The translations under genes and the position numbers were made by a program. 64,000 bases of DNA, from assembly GCF_001436275.1 (NCBI RefSeq), contig NZ_AZEH01000039.1, positions 301,336 through 365,335 on the forward strand. The letters run 5' to 3'. The notes under the pieces are model-generated. The model had not been told where the DNA came from, did not search any database, and saw only the letters and a list, made by a program, of their open reading frames with translations. Shown here piece after piece: positions 35,023 to 44,900 of the stretch. Position 1 is the stretch's first letter. Each line of letters starts with the position of its first letter. The DNA comes from Liquorilactobacillus oeni DSM 19972 (GTDB taxonomy: Bacteria > Bacillota > Bacilli > Lactobacillales > Lactobacillaceae).

Positions 35023-35481
35023 TCAAATCAATTTATTTAACTCTGACAAAAGCTTGCTTTTCATCTCTTTTAGTTCCTGTTCTTTCACCAAACTATCTTC
35101 AGCAAACATTTTTTCTTTCGGGTACCACCACACAGGACCTTTACCATTTATTCCGTAATTTTCAAGGTCCCTATCTTGCCTTGGAAAAAGATGCCAGTGA
35201 AGATGGGAATTGCCATTGCCTAATAGTTCAATATTCATTTTCTTTGCTTTAAATGCATGGCTGACTGCTTCAGAAACAAGTGCCATTTCAACTAAAAAGT
35301 TTTGCTTAAAGTCCGGTTCAAGGCAGTACAGTTCAGTTACATGTTTTTTGCAAAGGAATAGTGTATATCCTTTAAAATGCTGATTATCTCCAATTACCAC
35401 ATATCCTGTAGCAAGTTCTTTTACAAAAAATCTATTATCACCCTTTTTAATCTGTTGTATTCTTTCACATATTAAGCACAT
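35023..35481 (-). CDS. HIT-family protein
   Basis: A 152-aa histidine-triad nucleotide hydrolase/transferase. The triad region reads GNGNSHLHWHLFPRQ (HxHxH-like), preceded by YTLFLCKKHVTELYCL. A Cys-containing N-terminus (MCLICERI) replaces the usual CIFCKI. It probably hydrolyses an AMP-linked or dinucleotide substrate. It lies downstream of no obvious partner; the P-loop kinase follows on the same strand after 48 nt and may be cotranscribed. Confidence 0.88.
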   Translation of the reverse strand: MCLICERIQQIKKGDNRFFVKELATGYVVIGDNQHFKGYTLFLCKKHVTELYCLEPDFKQNFLVEMALVSEAVSHAFKAKKMNIELLGNGNSHLHWHLFPRQDRDLENYGINGKGPVWWYPKEKMFAEDSLVKEQELKEMKSKLLSELNKLI

Positions 35482-35581
35482 TTTTAAACTTCCCCGTAAC
35501 TAAAAATTGTCACCAGATATAATAACTATTATATGACGTTTTTTTGAATTTTAACGTGTCTATCTGCTTTAAAAACGTAAT

Positions 35582-35610
35582 TTCGCATTCACAGTTAACT
35601 ATGGTACACT
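35582..35610 (+). promoter_or_regulatory. probable efp promoter
   Basis: TTCGCA (35582-35587), 17-bp spacer, TACACT (35605-35610). It would give a ~128-nt leader before efp. Confidence 0.45.
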
Positions 35611-35744
35611 TAAAAAAGATGAAATACATAAATGATTGGTGGCAGGAAGATGGCACATCGCGGTTTTGCTTTATCACTAGCACCTCCCTCAACCCTTTGA
35701 AATTAGCAACTTTGATACTTAACCAAGAAAAGGGAGATTAAAAC

Positions 35745-36302
35745 ATGGTAGAAGCAATAAACTTAAAAGCAGGAATGATTTTTGAAAAAGACGGGAAACT
35801 TATTAAAGTGCTGAAAACCAACCATCATAAGCCTGGCAAGGGCAATACAGTTATGCAGATGAAGTTGAGAGATGTGCGTTCAAGTGCAATTGTACAGACA
35901 ACAATGCGGCCAACAGAAAAAGTTGACCTGGCAGTTGTTGATAAGAAGCAAGCACAGTTTCTTTATAGACAAGACCAGAGTCTTGTTTTCATGGACCTCG
36001 ACACGTATGAACAATATGAACTTCCGCTGGAACAGGTTACAGAAGAAATCAAGTATCTGATTCCTAACATGGAGCTTCAACTAAGCTTTTGCGGCGAAGA
36101 ATTAATTGGTGTGGACCTGCCTGCGACTATTAACTTGAAAGTTGCAGAAACAGAGCCGAATATTAAGGGAGCTACAGCTGCAAATGGCGGCAAACCGGCT
36201 ACGATGGAAACAGGTCTGGTTGTTACAGTACCTAACTTCATTCAAGTTGGTGATATATTGACAATCAACACTACAGATGGTACTTATAAACAACGAATTT
36301 AA
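35745..36302 (+). CDS. efp: translation elongation factor P
   Basis: A 185-aa, three-domain factor that relieves ribosome stalling at polyprolines. The KOW-like domain I carries the tip loop HHKPGKGN with Lys32; OB domains II and III follow, ending GDILTINTTDGTYKQRI. Length and motifs match canonical EF-P. The Lys32 in a PGKGN context resembles the Firmicutes type modified by other routes than EpmA lysylation. Spacing from the AAAAGGGAG site is good. It is monocistronic with its own terminator. Confidence 0.97.
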   Translation: MVEAINLKAGMIFEKDGKLIKVLKTNHHKPGKGNTVMQMKLRDVRSSAIVQTTMRPTEKVDLAVVDKKQAQFLYRQDQSLVFMDLDTYEQYELPLEQVTEEIKYLIPNMELQLSFCGEELIGVDLPATINLKVAETEPNIKGATAANGGKPATMETGLVVTVPNFIQVGDILTINTTDGTYKQRI

Positions 36303-36322
36303 AATATCTCTTGTAAAATAAT

Positions 36323-36367
36323 AAAAAGCTGGAACCTTGAAGATAATTCTCAAGATTCTAGCTTTTT
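36323..36367. terminator. bidirectional terminator between efp and the epimerase
   Basis: AAAAAGCTGGAACCTTGA (36323-36340) pairs imperfectly with TCAAGATTCTAGCTTTTT (36350-36367). It serves the convergent genes on both sides. Confidence 0.9.
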
Positions 36368-36391
36368 GTTATTTTCTTACAGACTAAAATA

Positions 36392-37753
36392 TTACCATCC
36401 AATTTTTCCATTATCAGCTGGCAACGCGACTGTCCCCTGTTCAACTGCAGTAAATGCATCATCTAGTACAGAAAGTGCTTTGTCAAGCTGCTCGCGTGGA
36501 ATAACCAGTGGCGGCTGAAACCTCAAAATATTACCGGAAAGGGTAATAAGAACTACACCATGCGCAAATGCATAATAAATAACTTTGGTGGCAGCCTCAT
36601 TATCCGGTTCCTTAGTTTTTTGATCTTTAACTAATTCTATACCGCCATTTAATCCCCATATCCTGACGTCGCCAATGACCGGATGACTTTTTTGCATATC
36701 AAGAAATCGTTGTTTAACATATTCGCCCATAGAAGCCGATCTTTCAACGAGCTGATCATCTTCAATAATCTTCAAAGTTGCCAGTGCAGCAGCACAGCAT
36801 ACTGGATTCCCTGCTGTAGTAAAACAATGTGCTGGAGCGTCAAGAGATTCCATGACTGCCTTTTTCCCGACAACAGCGCTTAATGGCAATCCTGAAGCTA
36901 GCGATTTGCCCACTGACATCAAGTCTGGTTCGATTCCCTTAAAGTGTTGGATACTCCACCATTTCCCTGATCTGCCAAGTCCTTGATTAACTTCATCAAC
37001 TGCAAACAAGATTCCGTGTTCATGACAAAATTCATAAACCAGCTGCAGATATTCCTCCGGTGCTTTAACAATTCCACCGTCACCTTGAATTGCTTCCAAC
37101 AAAACACAAGCTGTTTCATCTGCCGGCAAAAAAGATGAAAATGGGCGTTTAAAGTCTTCAAAGTAGCGTACTGCAACTTCATGCTCACTTTCACCGGGGT
37201 ATTTGCGGTAAAGGTCAGGATACGGGACATGAACAACTCCCGGCAGCAAGGGGCCAATTTTTCTAACCATATTCAAACTGACACCGGAAAGTGTTTCTGA
37301 CCCATAGGTAGATCCATGATAAGAACCCATGTAAGAAACAATATTCTGCCGACCTGTGTAAGCACGTGCAAACTTGATGATTGCATCATTAGCATCAGAA
37401 CCGGAGTTGCCAAAAGTAACCATTTTAGTGGATGGACCTGGAGCAAGTTTTGCAAGCTTGCGTGCTAGCTCAATACCTGGTGTATGGTGAAAATATGCCG
37501 GTGTATAATGAATTAGCTTTTGTGCTTGCTGTGTAATTGCTTTGACAACTCTTTCATCACTATGACCGACATTAGTTGCAGAAGCACTCGCCAATAGGTC
37601 AATATAACGATTGCCATCTACATCTACCAGTGTCGCTGCTTGAGCGTGATCAACAACTAAATCAAAATACTTGATACGGGCAGAACGAGCGTAGTACTGA
37701 TCTTCTTGCGCGATTAGTCCTGTTGCTTTTTCTAAATTACGCAATTGCGTCAC
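36392..37753 (-). CDS. isoleucine 2-epimerase (class III aminotransferase fold)
   Basis: A 453-aa PLP enzyme of the class III aminotransferase family. Characteristic segments closely match Lactobacillus buchneri isoleucine 2-epimerase as I remember it: YYARSARI, DLLASASATNVGH, FGNSGSDANDAIIKFARAY, VDEVNQGLGRSGKWW with Asp253, and the Schiff-base lysine in SVGKSLASG (Lys283), ending NGKIGW. That enzyme racemises isoleucine at C2 to D-allo-isoleucine and also acts on other large neutral amino acids. It is monocistronic, behind an inverted repeat at its promoter. Confidence 0.9.
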   Translation of the reverse strand: MTQLRNLEKATGLIAQEDQYYARSARIKYFDLVVDHAQAATLVDVDGNRYIDLLASASATNVGHSDERVVKAITQQAQKLIHYTPAYFHHTPGIELARKLAKLAPGPSTKMVTFGNSGSDANDAIIKFARAYTGRQNIVSYMGSYHGSTYGSETLSGVSLNMVRKIGPLLPGVVHVPYPDLYRKYPGESEHEVAVRYFEDFKRPFSSFLPADETACVLLEAIQGDGGIVKAPEEYLQLVYEFCHEHGILFAVDEVNQGLGRSGKWWSIQHFKGIEPDLMSVGKSLASGLPLSAVVGKKAVMESLDAPAHCFTTAGNPVCCAAALATLKIIEDDQLVERSASMGEYVKQRFLDMQKSHPVIGDVRIWGLNGGIELVKDQKTKEPDNEAATKVIYYAFAHGVVLITLSGNILRFQPPLVIPREQLDKALSVLDDAFTAVEQGTVALPADNGKIGW

Positions 37754-37837
37754 CTCGTTTATATTTTAAAGCACACAACTTCTCCTAAGTTGATAAAGAC
37801 ATCAGCTTAAAGAGCACAACTCAATGGATTAACTATT

Positions 37838-37894
37838 TTAACCTAGATATTACGTGTAGGTTAACGCTTATAACACCGGTTTGTCAATAATCAA
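37838..37894 (-). promoter_or_regulatory. probable epimerase promoter with 8-bp inverted repeat
   Basis: Reading leftward: TTGATT (37894-37889), 16-bp spacer, TATAAG (37872-37867). Just downstream, TAGGTTAA (37857-37864) and TTAACCTA (37838-37845) form a perfect inverted repeat, a likely repressor site. The remaining 37895-38021 shows nothing recognisable. Confidence 0.55.
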
Positions 37895-38021
37895 ATGACA
37901 TACAAAATCTGTTGACGCTGTCTGGTAAATTTCCAAGTGTTTCTTGTAATCATTAATCTACTGATCCGCAAGAGATATTAATTAAGATAAGTTTTTACTT
38001 TGGTATTTTTTCATAAAAAAT

Positions 38022-38074
38022 AAAAAGTTTCCGTTTCTACACGTAATTATTAAGCGCAGAAATGGAAATTTTTT
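38022..38074. terminator. intrinsic terminator of the chemotaxis receptor
   Basis: AAAAAGTTTCCGTTTCT pairs with AGAAATGGAAATTTTT around an 18-nt loop, with A/T tracts on both sides. It lies 54 nt beyond the receptor stop. Confidence 0.8.
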
Positions 38075-38127
38075 ATTGACAATTTTCTCAAAAAATTAGT
38101 TTTGACGTATACCAATGAAACTTATTT

Positions 38128-39858
38128 TTATTTTTCATATTTAAATTTATTAACTAATCCGGTTAATTCGCTTGCGATTTTTGACAGACTCTCTGCTACC
38201 GAAACGAATTCCTGCATCATTATATTTTGTTGCTTGCCGGATCGGCTTATCTTATCTGTATTAGCAGCGATATTTTCAGCAAAGTCTGTGATATGAGCAA
38301 CTTCTTCTACCATACTTGTCATTTTATTTTGAATCTGCAAAATTTCTTGCAGTAATTCCCCAAGATCTTGCGAGGTCTCACTGGATTTAGTTGAAATCAT
38401 TGTAAAGGAATCACTCGTTTTTTCAATTAGTAAGAGACCATCTTTGACAATTTTCTCACCTTGAATAATTTTTTTGACCGATTGATTAGATTCTTTTTGA
38501 ATTTCAACGATGACATCCGCAACTTCACGTGTAGCTACATCAGTCTGATCAGCGAGTTGTCGGATTTCTTCAGAAACAACAGCAAAGCCGCGCCCGTGTC
38601 CTTGCGCTCGTGCTGCCTCAATTGAAGCATTTAAAGCCAAAAGATTAGTCTGCTTTGATATTCCATTAATGAGAGTCATGACTTTATCAATTTCTTGGGA
38701 CTTCCCATTAAGACTCACAGCAATCTGTTTTATTTCGATACTGTTCTGCCTAATTCTATTCATTTGCTCGATTGTACTTTTAACAACTGCATTTCCATTT
38801 TGGGAAAGAGAATTTGTTTTATCAGCTTTAAGTGCTGCGGCATTAATATGACTACTGATTTCTTCAACCTGACCTGACATCGTTCCAAGCTCATTGTTAG
38901 CTTGTTTAGTCAAAAAAGACTGTTGTTCGACACTCTTATTTGCTTCATCAATCTGAGCAGCAACTTGTTCAGTTGATAATTTTGCTTTTTTTGACCCGGT
39001 TAACAAGCCTTGAGAATTTGATGTAATTTGTTTACTGGTTTGCGCAACATTACGAATTAACACTTGCAGTTGAGAAACCATTTTATTGAAATCATGTGCC
39101 AGTTGGCCTAGCTCATCTTTTGACTTTACTTTTAATGATTTCAGTGAAAGGTCTCCTTTTGAAACCTTTTCAACATGATCACCGATTTTCTTAATAGGAC
39201 GTGTTAGCCACTGCACAAAAACAATAGTAATAATAGCAGCAATAATCGGTAGTAAAATACTTAACAGAATGATAAATTTATTCATTTCCCAAGTTCTGGA
39301 ACTGACGATTCCGCCATCAAAATCAATTGCATTAGTTGCAATTACTTTTCCCTTTCCAGACATACCGTGCATGCCAGACATTAAAGAACCCTGCTGTTTT
39401 TCATAAACGGGCGCGTATCCTGTAATTACTTTTCTACCTCTAAGGCTATAAATTTTCGTATAATATGTCTTACCGCTTTTTATCTGTTTAAGTGCAGCTG
39501 TGGAAAGGTTAAAATTATCACCTCTTTTAAAACCCAGCTGACGAGCATGCTTATCAGCCACTAAAAGCTTCCCCTGCGGATCCAAAACATACGCTTCAGA
39601 AAAAATTTTTTTGTGCTGTACAATCCAGTCTACTTGATTTTCAAGTTTTTTTAAGTTGTTCAGATTGCCCTGCTCAACTTGCAGCAAGTAAGAAGGTGTT
39701 TCAATCCCAGTCGTAATACTAGCACATCCGGTTAGCTCGATCCCCGCAGATTTTAACGTTTCTTTATAGCTGAAAAAATAATTTGTGATTCCAAGAACAG
39801 CTGCACTGAAGAAAACTATGGCCGTTACTACCAAAGTAATCTTTTTTGTAATGCTCAT
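38128..39858 (-). CDS. methyl-accepting chemotaxis protein
   Basis: A 576-aa transmembrane receptor. It has a first membrane segment at about residues 8-28, an extracytoplasmic single-Cache-like sensor domain, a second segment near 193-215, a HAMP domain (LTRPIKKIGDHVEKVSKGD) and the long signalling coiled coil with the conserved hairpin tip LLALNASIEAARAQGHGRGF. The ATG at 39858 follows GGAGG by 8 nt; an ATG 15 nt further out contains that site. It feeds CheA/CheW, which are not in the window. It implies a motile relative. Confidence 0.95.
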   Translation of the reverse strand: MSITKKITLVVTAIVFFSAAVLGITNYFFSYKETLKSAGIELTGCASITTGIETPSYLLQVEQGNLNNLKKLENQVDWIVQHKKIFSEAYVLDPQGKLLVADKHARQLGFKRGDNFNLSTAALKQIKSGKTYYTKIYSLRGRKVITGYAPVYEKQQGSLMSGMHGMSGKGKVIATNAIDFDGGIVSSRTWEMNKFIILLSILLPIIAAIITIVFVQWLTRPIKKIGDHVEKVSKGDLSLKSLKVKSKDELGQLAHDFNKMVSQLQVLIRNVAQTSKQITSNSQGLLTGSKKAKLSTEQVAAQIDEANKSVEQQSFLTKQANNELGTMSGQVEEISSHINAAALKADKTNSLSQNGNAVVKSTIEQMNRIRQNSIEIKQIAVSLNGKSQEIDKVMTLINGISKQTNLLALNASIEAARAQGHGRGFAVVSEEIRQLADQTDVATREVADVIVEIQKESNQSVKKIIQGEKIVKDGLLLIEKTSDSFTMISTKSSETSQDLGELLQEILQIQNKMTSMVEEVAHITDFAENIAANTDKISRSGKQQNIMMQEFVSVAESLSKIASELTGLVNKFKYEK

Positions 39859-40001
39859 ATTTTTTTCCTCCATCTAAAACTAAAATGCTATTTATATAAT
39901 TAATCGGCTTAAAGACTAATTATTTAAGAATTGAATCACTATTTGTTTCAAGGTGGAGGATCTTTAACCTTCATAAGGCAAACTGATTACTAAATAACGC
40001 G

Positions 40002-40053
40002 AAAAAAACCGCTAACTGCAGTTTTGAGAATCAAATAAACTTAAGGTTAGCGG
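40002..40053 (-). terminator. intrinsic terminator of map
   Basis: CCGCTAAC (40009-40016) pairs with GTTAGCGG (40046-40053); reading leftward the stem is followed by seven T. It overlaps the region just past the map stop. Confidence 0.8.
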
Positions 40054-40059
40054 AAATAT

Positions 40060-40857
40060 TTAAATTAAAAAATTTTTATCGAATATTTTATCTTGTGAAG
40101 TAAGTATCTTCGGTCCTTCTTTTGTTATCGCTAAAGTATGCTCAAACTGAGCCGACAAGCTGCGGTCTTCTGAAACATAGTATTCCCAGTCAATATCAGG
40201 CATGAATTCAGTGTCAATATGGCTTGAGCCGCCAGCATTTACCATTGGCTCAATTGTAATTACCATTCCTTCTTTTAAACGCAAACCGTGATGAGGTCTG
40301 CCGTAATGGAAAATGTCCGGTTCTTCATGCACTGACGGCCCGATTCCATGTCCAATTAGTTCACGGACATCACCCATATGCTCTTCGTTTTCAACATAGT
40401 TTTGGATGGCATAACCAATATCACCGACTCGATTGCCGACTTTTGCCTGTTCAATTCCAAGATAAAGTGCCTTATGAGTAACAGCAAGCAAGTGTTCTAT
40501 TTCAGGAGTGGTTTCGCCTATAACATAGGTCCAAGCAGAATCACTTTGATATCCCTGCCAATTTACACAAAAGTCAACAGTAACGACATCATGGTTTTTA
40601 AGTTTCAGTCCTTTACGGGGAATTGCATGTGCAACTTCTTCATTAATACTGATACAAGTGGCATACTTGTATCCGTCTACACCCTTTTCCGAAGCAGTTG
40701 CTCCATGTTCTTGAATAAAATTATCTACCATTTTTTCGATCTCCCATGTATCCATCCCTACATAGAGTCTATCTCTTAACATTAAATGAGCCGCTGCAAG
40801 AATTGCGCCCGACTTATTCATTCCTTCAATCTCTCGTTTTGATTTTAAGGTTATCAC
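40060..40857 (-). CDS. map: type I methionine aminopeptidase
   Basis: A 265-aa pita-bread metallopeptidase that removes the initiator methionine. Metal ligands are visible: Asp in VDFCVNW, Asp in YQSDSAW, His in LIGHGIGPSVHE, Glu in ITIEPMVN and Glu in QFEHTLAI. It is a few residues longer than E. coli MAP and has DIDWEYYVSEDRSLSAQ near the end, common in lactobacilli. It lies outside the ribosomal-protein cluster where a second map often occurs. Confidence 0.95.
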   Translation of the reverse strand: MITLKSKREIEGMNKSGAILAAAHLMLRDRLYVGMDTWEIEKMVDNFIQEHGATASEKGVDGYKYATCISINEEVAHAIPRKGLKLKNHDVVTVDFCVNWQGYQSDSAWTYVIGETTPEIEHLLAVTHKALYLGIEQAKVGNRVGDIGYAIQNYVENEEHMGDVRELIGHGIGPSVHEEPDIFHYGRPHHGLRLKEGMVITIEPMVNAGGSSHIDTEFMPDIDWEYYVSEDRSLSAQFEHTLAITKEGPKILTSQDKIFDKNFLI

Positions 40858-40993
40858 GTCGATACCAAACCCTTCTATATTTTTTAATAAACAATCAGTT
40901 TCTATCTTATCACTTTTACAAAATTAATCAGCCTAGCTTTCTTGTTTACGTAGCGTAGTGAGGGATTCTTTTGACCAGATGCATCTTGCAACA

Positions 40994-41857
40994 CTATTTT
41001 AAACTTTCGATAAAAGCCAGCGCTTCAGCGCAGTAGCCCATTTCATGATTGCTTTTTGCTAATAATTTTTGGTTATGTGTTTCCACTGCACCTGTCAAAA
41101 CTGTTTTTTTTGTACAAATTTAAATATGGAAAATTTTGCGCGGCCGCCTTTTTTATTTCACGTTCACCATCATAGGCCACACGCCGAAAGCCAATTTCAG
41201 TAATACCCCTTTCAGAAACCGACAATAATAAATAACTTGCACTGCGATTTTTCATTAAACGTTTTCTAGGGAAGAACCTCTCTCCGATCGAACTGGGGTT
41301 CAAGATTAGCTGTTCTTTCTTTAGTATACCGCCATAAGGGAGTATGAGTGTACCCATAAAGCGCCACGTCAATTTATGGATCAAGTACTAATTGTTCAAA
41401 ATTATCTTGCGGTTGAGCTGGCAGTAAATCTGGTCCATAGTTTTTTTCAGGAAGATTGTGTGATAAAGAAAAGAGTCTATCGCAAACCCACTTTTTTGAA
41501 TTTAGAGGTAAATCAGCAATTATTTTATTCCAAGCTTGATTTAAATGCTCATATTCATATTTAACAAGCATTACAAAATAGACATCACTGGGGTCGTCTG
41601 GGTTAAAGCTTTTTTCAGCAAGTACTTCATTATAACTTGTTTCCCAGTTTCCCAACAAATATTGTGTTGTGTTCTGCTCTGCAAGCAGCTCGAAGCATTC
41701 TCTGGAATTTGCTCCACTAAAACCGATATCCCTAATGACCAGAATTCACTTGCACCTTTTTTTAAAGCATCTTGAAGTACAGCCTTTAATGCAGTTACAT
41801 TTCCATGACTATCTGCAACTACTGCAATTTTATTTTCTACTACTTTAACCTCTGATT
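40994..41857 (-). pseudogene. metallophosphoesterase, heavily decayed
   Basis: Read right to left, pieces of a ~285-aa YfcE/serine-threonine-phosphatase-like metallophosphoesterase appear in changing frames: NKIAVVADSHGNVTALKAVL, a frameshift near 41732, DIGFSGANSRECFELL, LLGNWETSYNEVL, a TAA after FEQLVLDP, ALYGYTHTP (the metal His of GHTH changed to Tyr), NPSSIGERFF, and NHEMGYCAEALAFIES to a TAG at 40994. At least three frameshifts, one nonsense codon and an active-site change make it inactive. Confidence 0.85.
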
Positions 41858-41885
41858 TAAGAATATTTTAATTGGAAAATAACAT

Positions 41886-41914
41886 AAAAAGCAGCCTTGT
41901 ATAGGCTGCTTTTT
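41886..41914 (-). terminator. perfect intrinsic terminator of the MMPL gene
   Basis: AAAAAGCAGCCT (41886-41897) and AGGCTGCTTTTT (41903-41914) pair without mismatch around TGTAT. It is bidirectional in form, and 33 nt beyond the MMPL stop. Confidence 0.93.
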
Positions 41915-41946
41915 GGGACTTTTATTTCAAAATACTTAGAAAATAA

Positions 41947-44900
41947 TTACTTATCTTTTTTTCTTTTCTCTTTTTTTTCTACAGCTTCTTTAAATTTTTC
42001 TTCATTCTCCATTTTATCATCCAAAGGATACGTCAGTCGAATAAGACTCGGAATAATAGTTGGAATTGCAAAGACAAGAATAATTAATCCAATAATCACA
42101 ACTAATGCTACCTGGATCAAGGTCAAAACTCCCGATGGAATCAACGCCGCAAAAGTACCGCTTAAGATAATGGCTGCTGAAAGAACCACTGTACCGATTA
42201 CTGCTGCAGCACGCACTATTCTGACAATCGGAGTTCCTGAAATCTTAGCAAATTCACGATATTTCATCATCAAGAAGATACTGTAATCAACCCCTAATGC
42301 TATCAGCATGATAAAGCCAAAGAATGGTGTGTTCCACGTTAATAAGCTTTGTCCAAGTACAACGCTGCTGATAAGTTTTGTTATACTTAAGGCCATCACA
42401 TAAGAAAGCAGCAGTGTACCTAAAATATAGAAAGGCTGCAATACTGAACGCGTAATAACCATCAATGCAATCAAAATTCCAATTAACATGATGCTTGCTG
42501 TTCTGAGAAAATCATTTGATGCAGTTTTATGGAGATCATTAACTGTAGATGTTTCTCCGCCAATTGCAACTGTTGCTCCTGCAAGAGCTGTTCCCTTTAA
42601 GGATTTTTGAACTTGATTTTGAATAGAGGAAACCTTATCCATAGCATTTGCAGAGCTTGGATTTTCATTTAACACAATTGTCATCTTTGTTGCATGCTTA
42701 TTACCTGACATGTAGTTATCAATACTTTGCTGATATTCCTTACCGTTTAAAACACTCTTAGGAACATAGTAAACTTTAGCGGCCGCGGAATTTTTTAATT
42801 TTGTCAAATAATTGTTAGCTGTACCAACACCTTGGTTGATCTTTTGAGTACCGGTGCTTGCAGCACCTAAACCATTCTTTAAGGTCTGCATTTGTCCTAC
42901 CAAACCTTGAAGAGAAGTAACCATAGTTGCCTGTCCATTATTAACTGTTGATAACCCAGCCGTCAATTCACTTTGTTTAGCAGCCAGCTGGTTGTTACCT
43001 GCAGCCAATTGTGCTGTTCCGTTAGTCAAAGAAGCAGAGTTAGCAGATAACTTATTAGCACCTGCAGTTATAGTTGCCACCCCATTAGTATACTGTGATA
43101 ACTGGCTGGACATTTCAGCTGTGCCTGAGCTAAGTTGATCCAAACCGCTGGCAACCTGTTGTGAGCCGCTGGTTAAGCCTGTTTGGCCAGCACTTCCATT
43201 CAAAGCACCTTTAATCTGCTGCATGCCCTGAACTGCTTGGCTAAGCTTATCCAAAGCCTGCATTGAGGCATTGTTTGCTTGAATAGAATTTGCTGCGAGT
43301 TTATTTAAGTCTGATAATTTTGTCAATTGCGAACTAAGAGCACTAAGTTGGCCCAATTCTTTTGTCAAATCAGTGCCATTTGTTGAAAGTGCCGCAAGAT
43401 CTGTCTGTAATTTTTCTGCAGCTTCTGAGGCTCCTTTAAGTTGCTGATTATTATTCTCCATTATTGAACCCATTACAGTAGAGAGTGCCACTTTTTGTGA
43501 ATTATTTAAAGCTGTACCACTTTTGGCAACTGCATCAAAGATTTGAGATAGCATTGCCTGCTGAGTAGCAGAATCAGAACCCTTTTTCTGTAAATCTTCT
43601 AATACACCCTGCAAATTTTTTGCGTCATTTTCAGTACTTGTACTTGAAGCTGTTAATGCGTCAGCAGTTGTTTTTATTCCGTTCATATCCGGTAATGAAG
43701 TAGAACTACCAGTCGACTTTTCTAATTCAGCCATTGCACTGTTTAGTTGTCCCAACTTGCTTTTTAATTCTTGAATTTGTGAAGTATCACCGGTACTAGA
43801 AGCTGCATTAACTTTGCTTTGCAGTTCCTGCAGACCTGCAGCAACTTGTTGCGAACCATTTTGCAGCTTTGAAACACCATTATTTAAAGTTCCTACTCCA
43901 GAAGAAATTTGAGCTTGTTTGCTATTCAGAGTATTTAATGCACTGCTGAGGGTATTAATACCATTGGTATAGGTGTTGGTTCCTTGTTGCAGCGCAGAAG
44001 CCCCGTTTGCCAATGTCGTCGCACCGCTTTCAAGCTGCTGACTGCCATTTTTTAACGTATTAGTGCCGCTTGCTAATTTCTGCGCACCATTCACACCCTG
44101 CTGCAGGTTTGCATTTCCCAGCTGCTGGTCAGCACTGCTCAACCCGCTGCCGATTTTACTGAGACCGCTGCTGGCACTATCCATTCCATTCGTAACAGTT
44201 TTAAGCTGTTTATTAACGTATAAGCTACTGATTTCAGCTCCGCCCGGTTGGGTGACCGAAGCCACTGTCTTAACTCCTGAAATTTTCTTTAGACGTTTAG
44301 TCAAGGCATCAAGTTCTTTTAGGTCCTTTTCATTATTTAAGGGACGATTTGTTTTGATATACAAAGTAGAAGGCTCTGCTGTTCCCTTTGAAAAATGCTT
44401 TTGCACGACCCTGAAACCCTGTTTTGCCGGAATAGAATCATTTAATTCTGCAAGAGTATCGTAGTTTAACTGATTATCATACGTTAATAAGAATGGCACA
44501 CCAACGATTGCTACTATTAAAAGCGCAATGAATGGGTGTCTGACAGAATGCAGCGAAATTCCATGCCACAAACGGCTGCTATTTCCACTGCCGAAGTTTT
44601 TAGTAGGCCAAAACATTCGACGTCCCAGAATCCACATGAAAAAAGGATTTAAAGTCAGCAGAACTAGCAATAAGATCGCAACTGCCACCGCAACGCCGAC
44701 TGCAGAACGATAAACCGAAAAATTTGCCAAACCTAAAGCTGAAAAACCGATTAAAACTGACGATCCGCTGTAAAGAATTGTTCGACCGGCAATTCTTAAA
44801 GCATTCTTTGTGGCATTCAGAACATTGTCATCACGACTGAGTTCTTCTTTAAACTGGTCAAAAAGCAGAATATTATAATCCGTTCCAATTCCGAAAAGAA

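Noticed and set aside
43140-44230. Tandem DNA repeats within the MMPL gene
   Set aside because: The periodicity is at protein level only; codons differ between units and no direct DNA repeat of length is visible.
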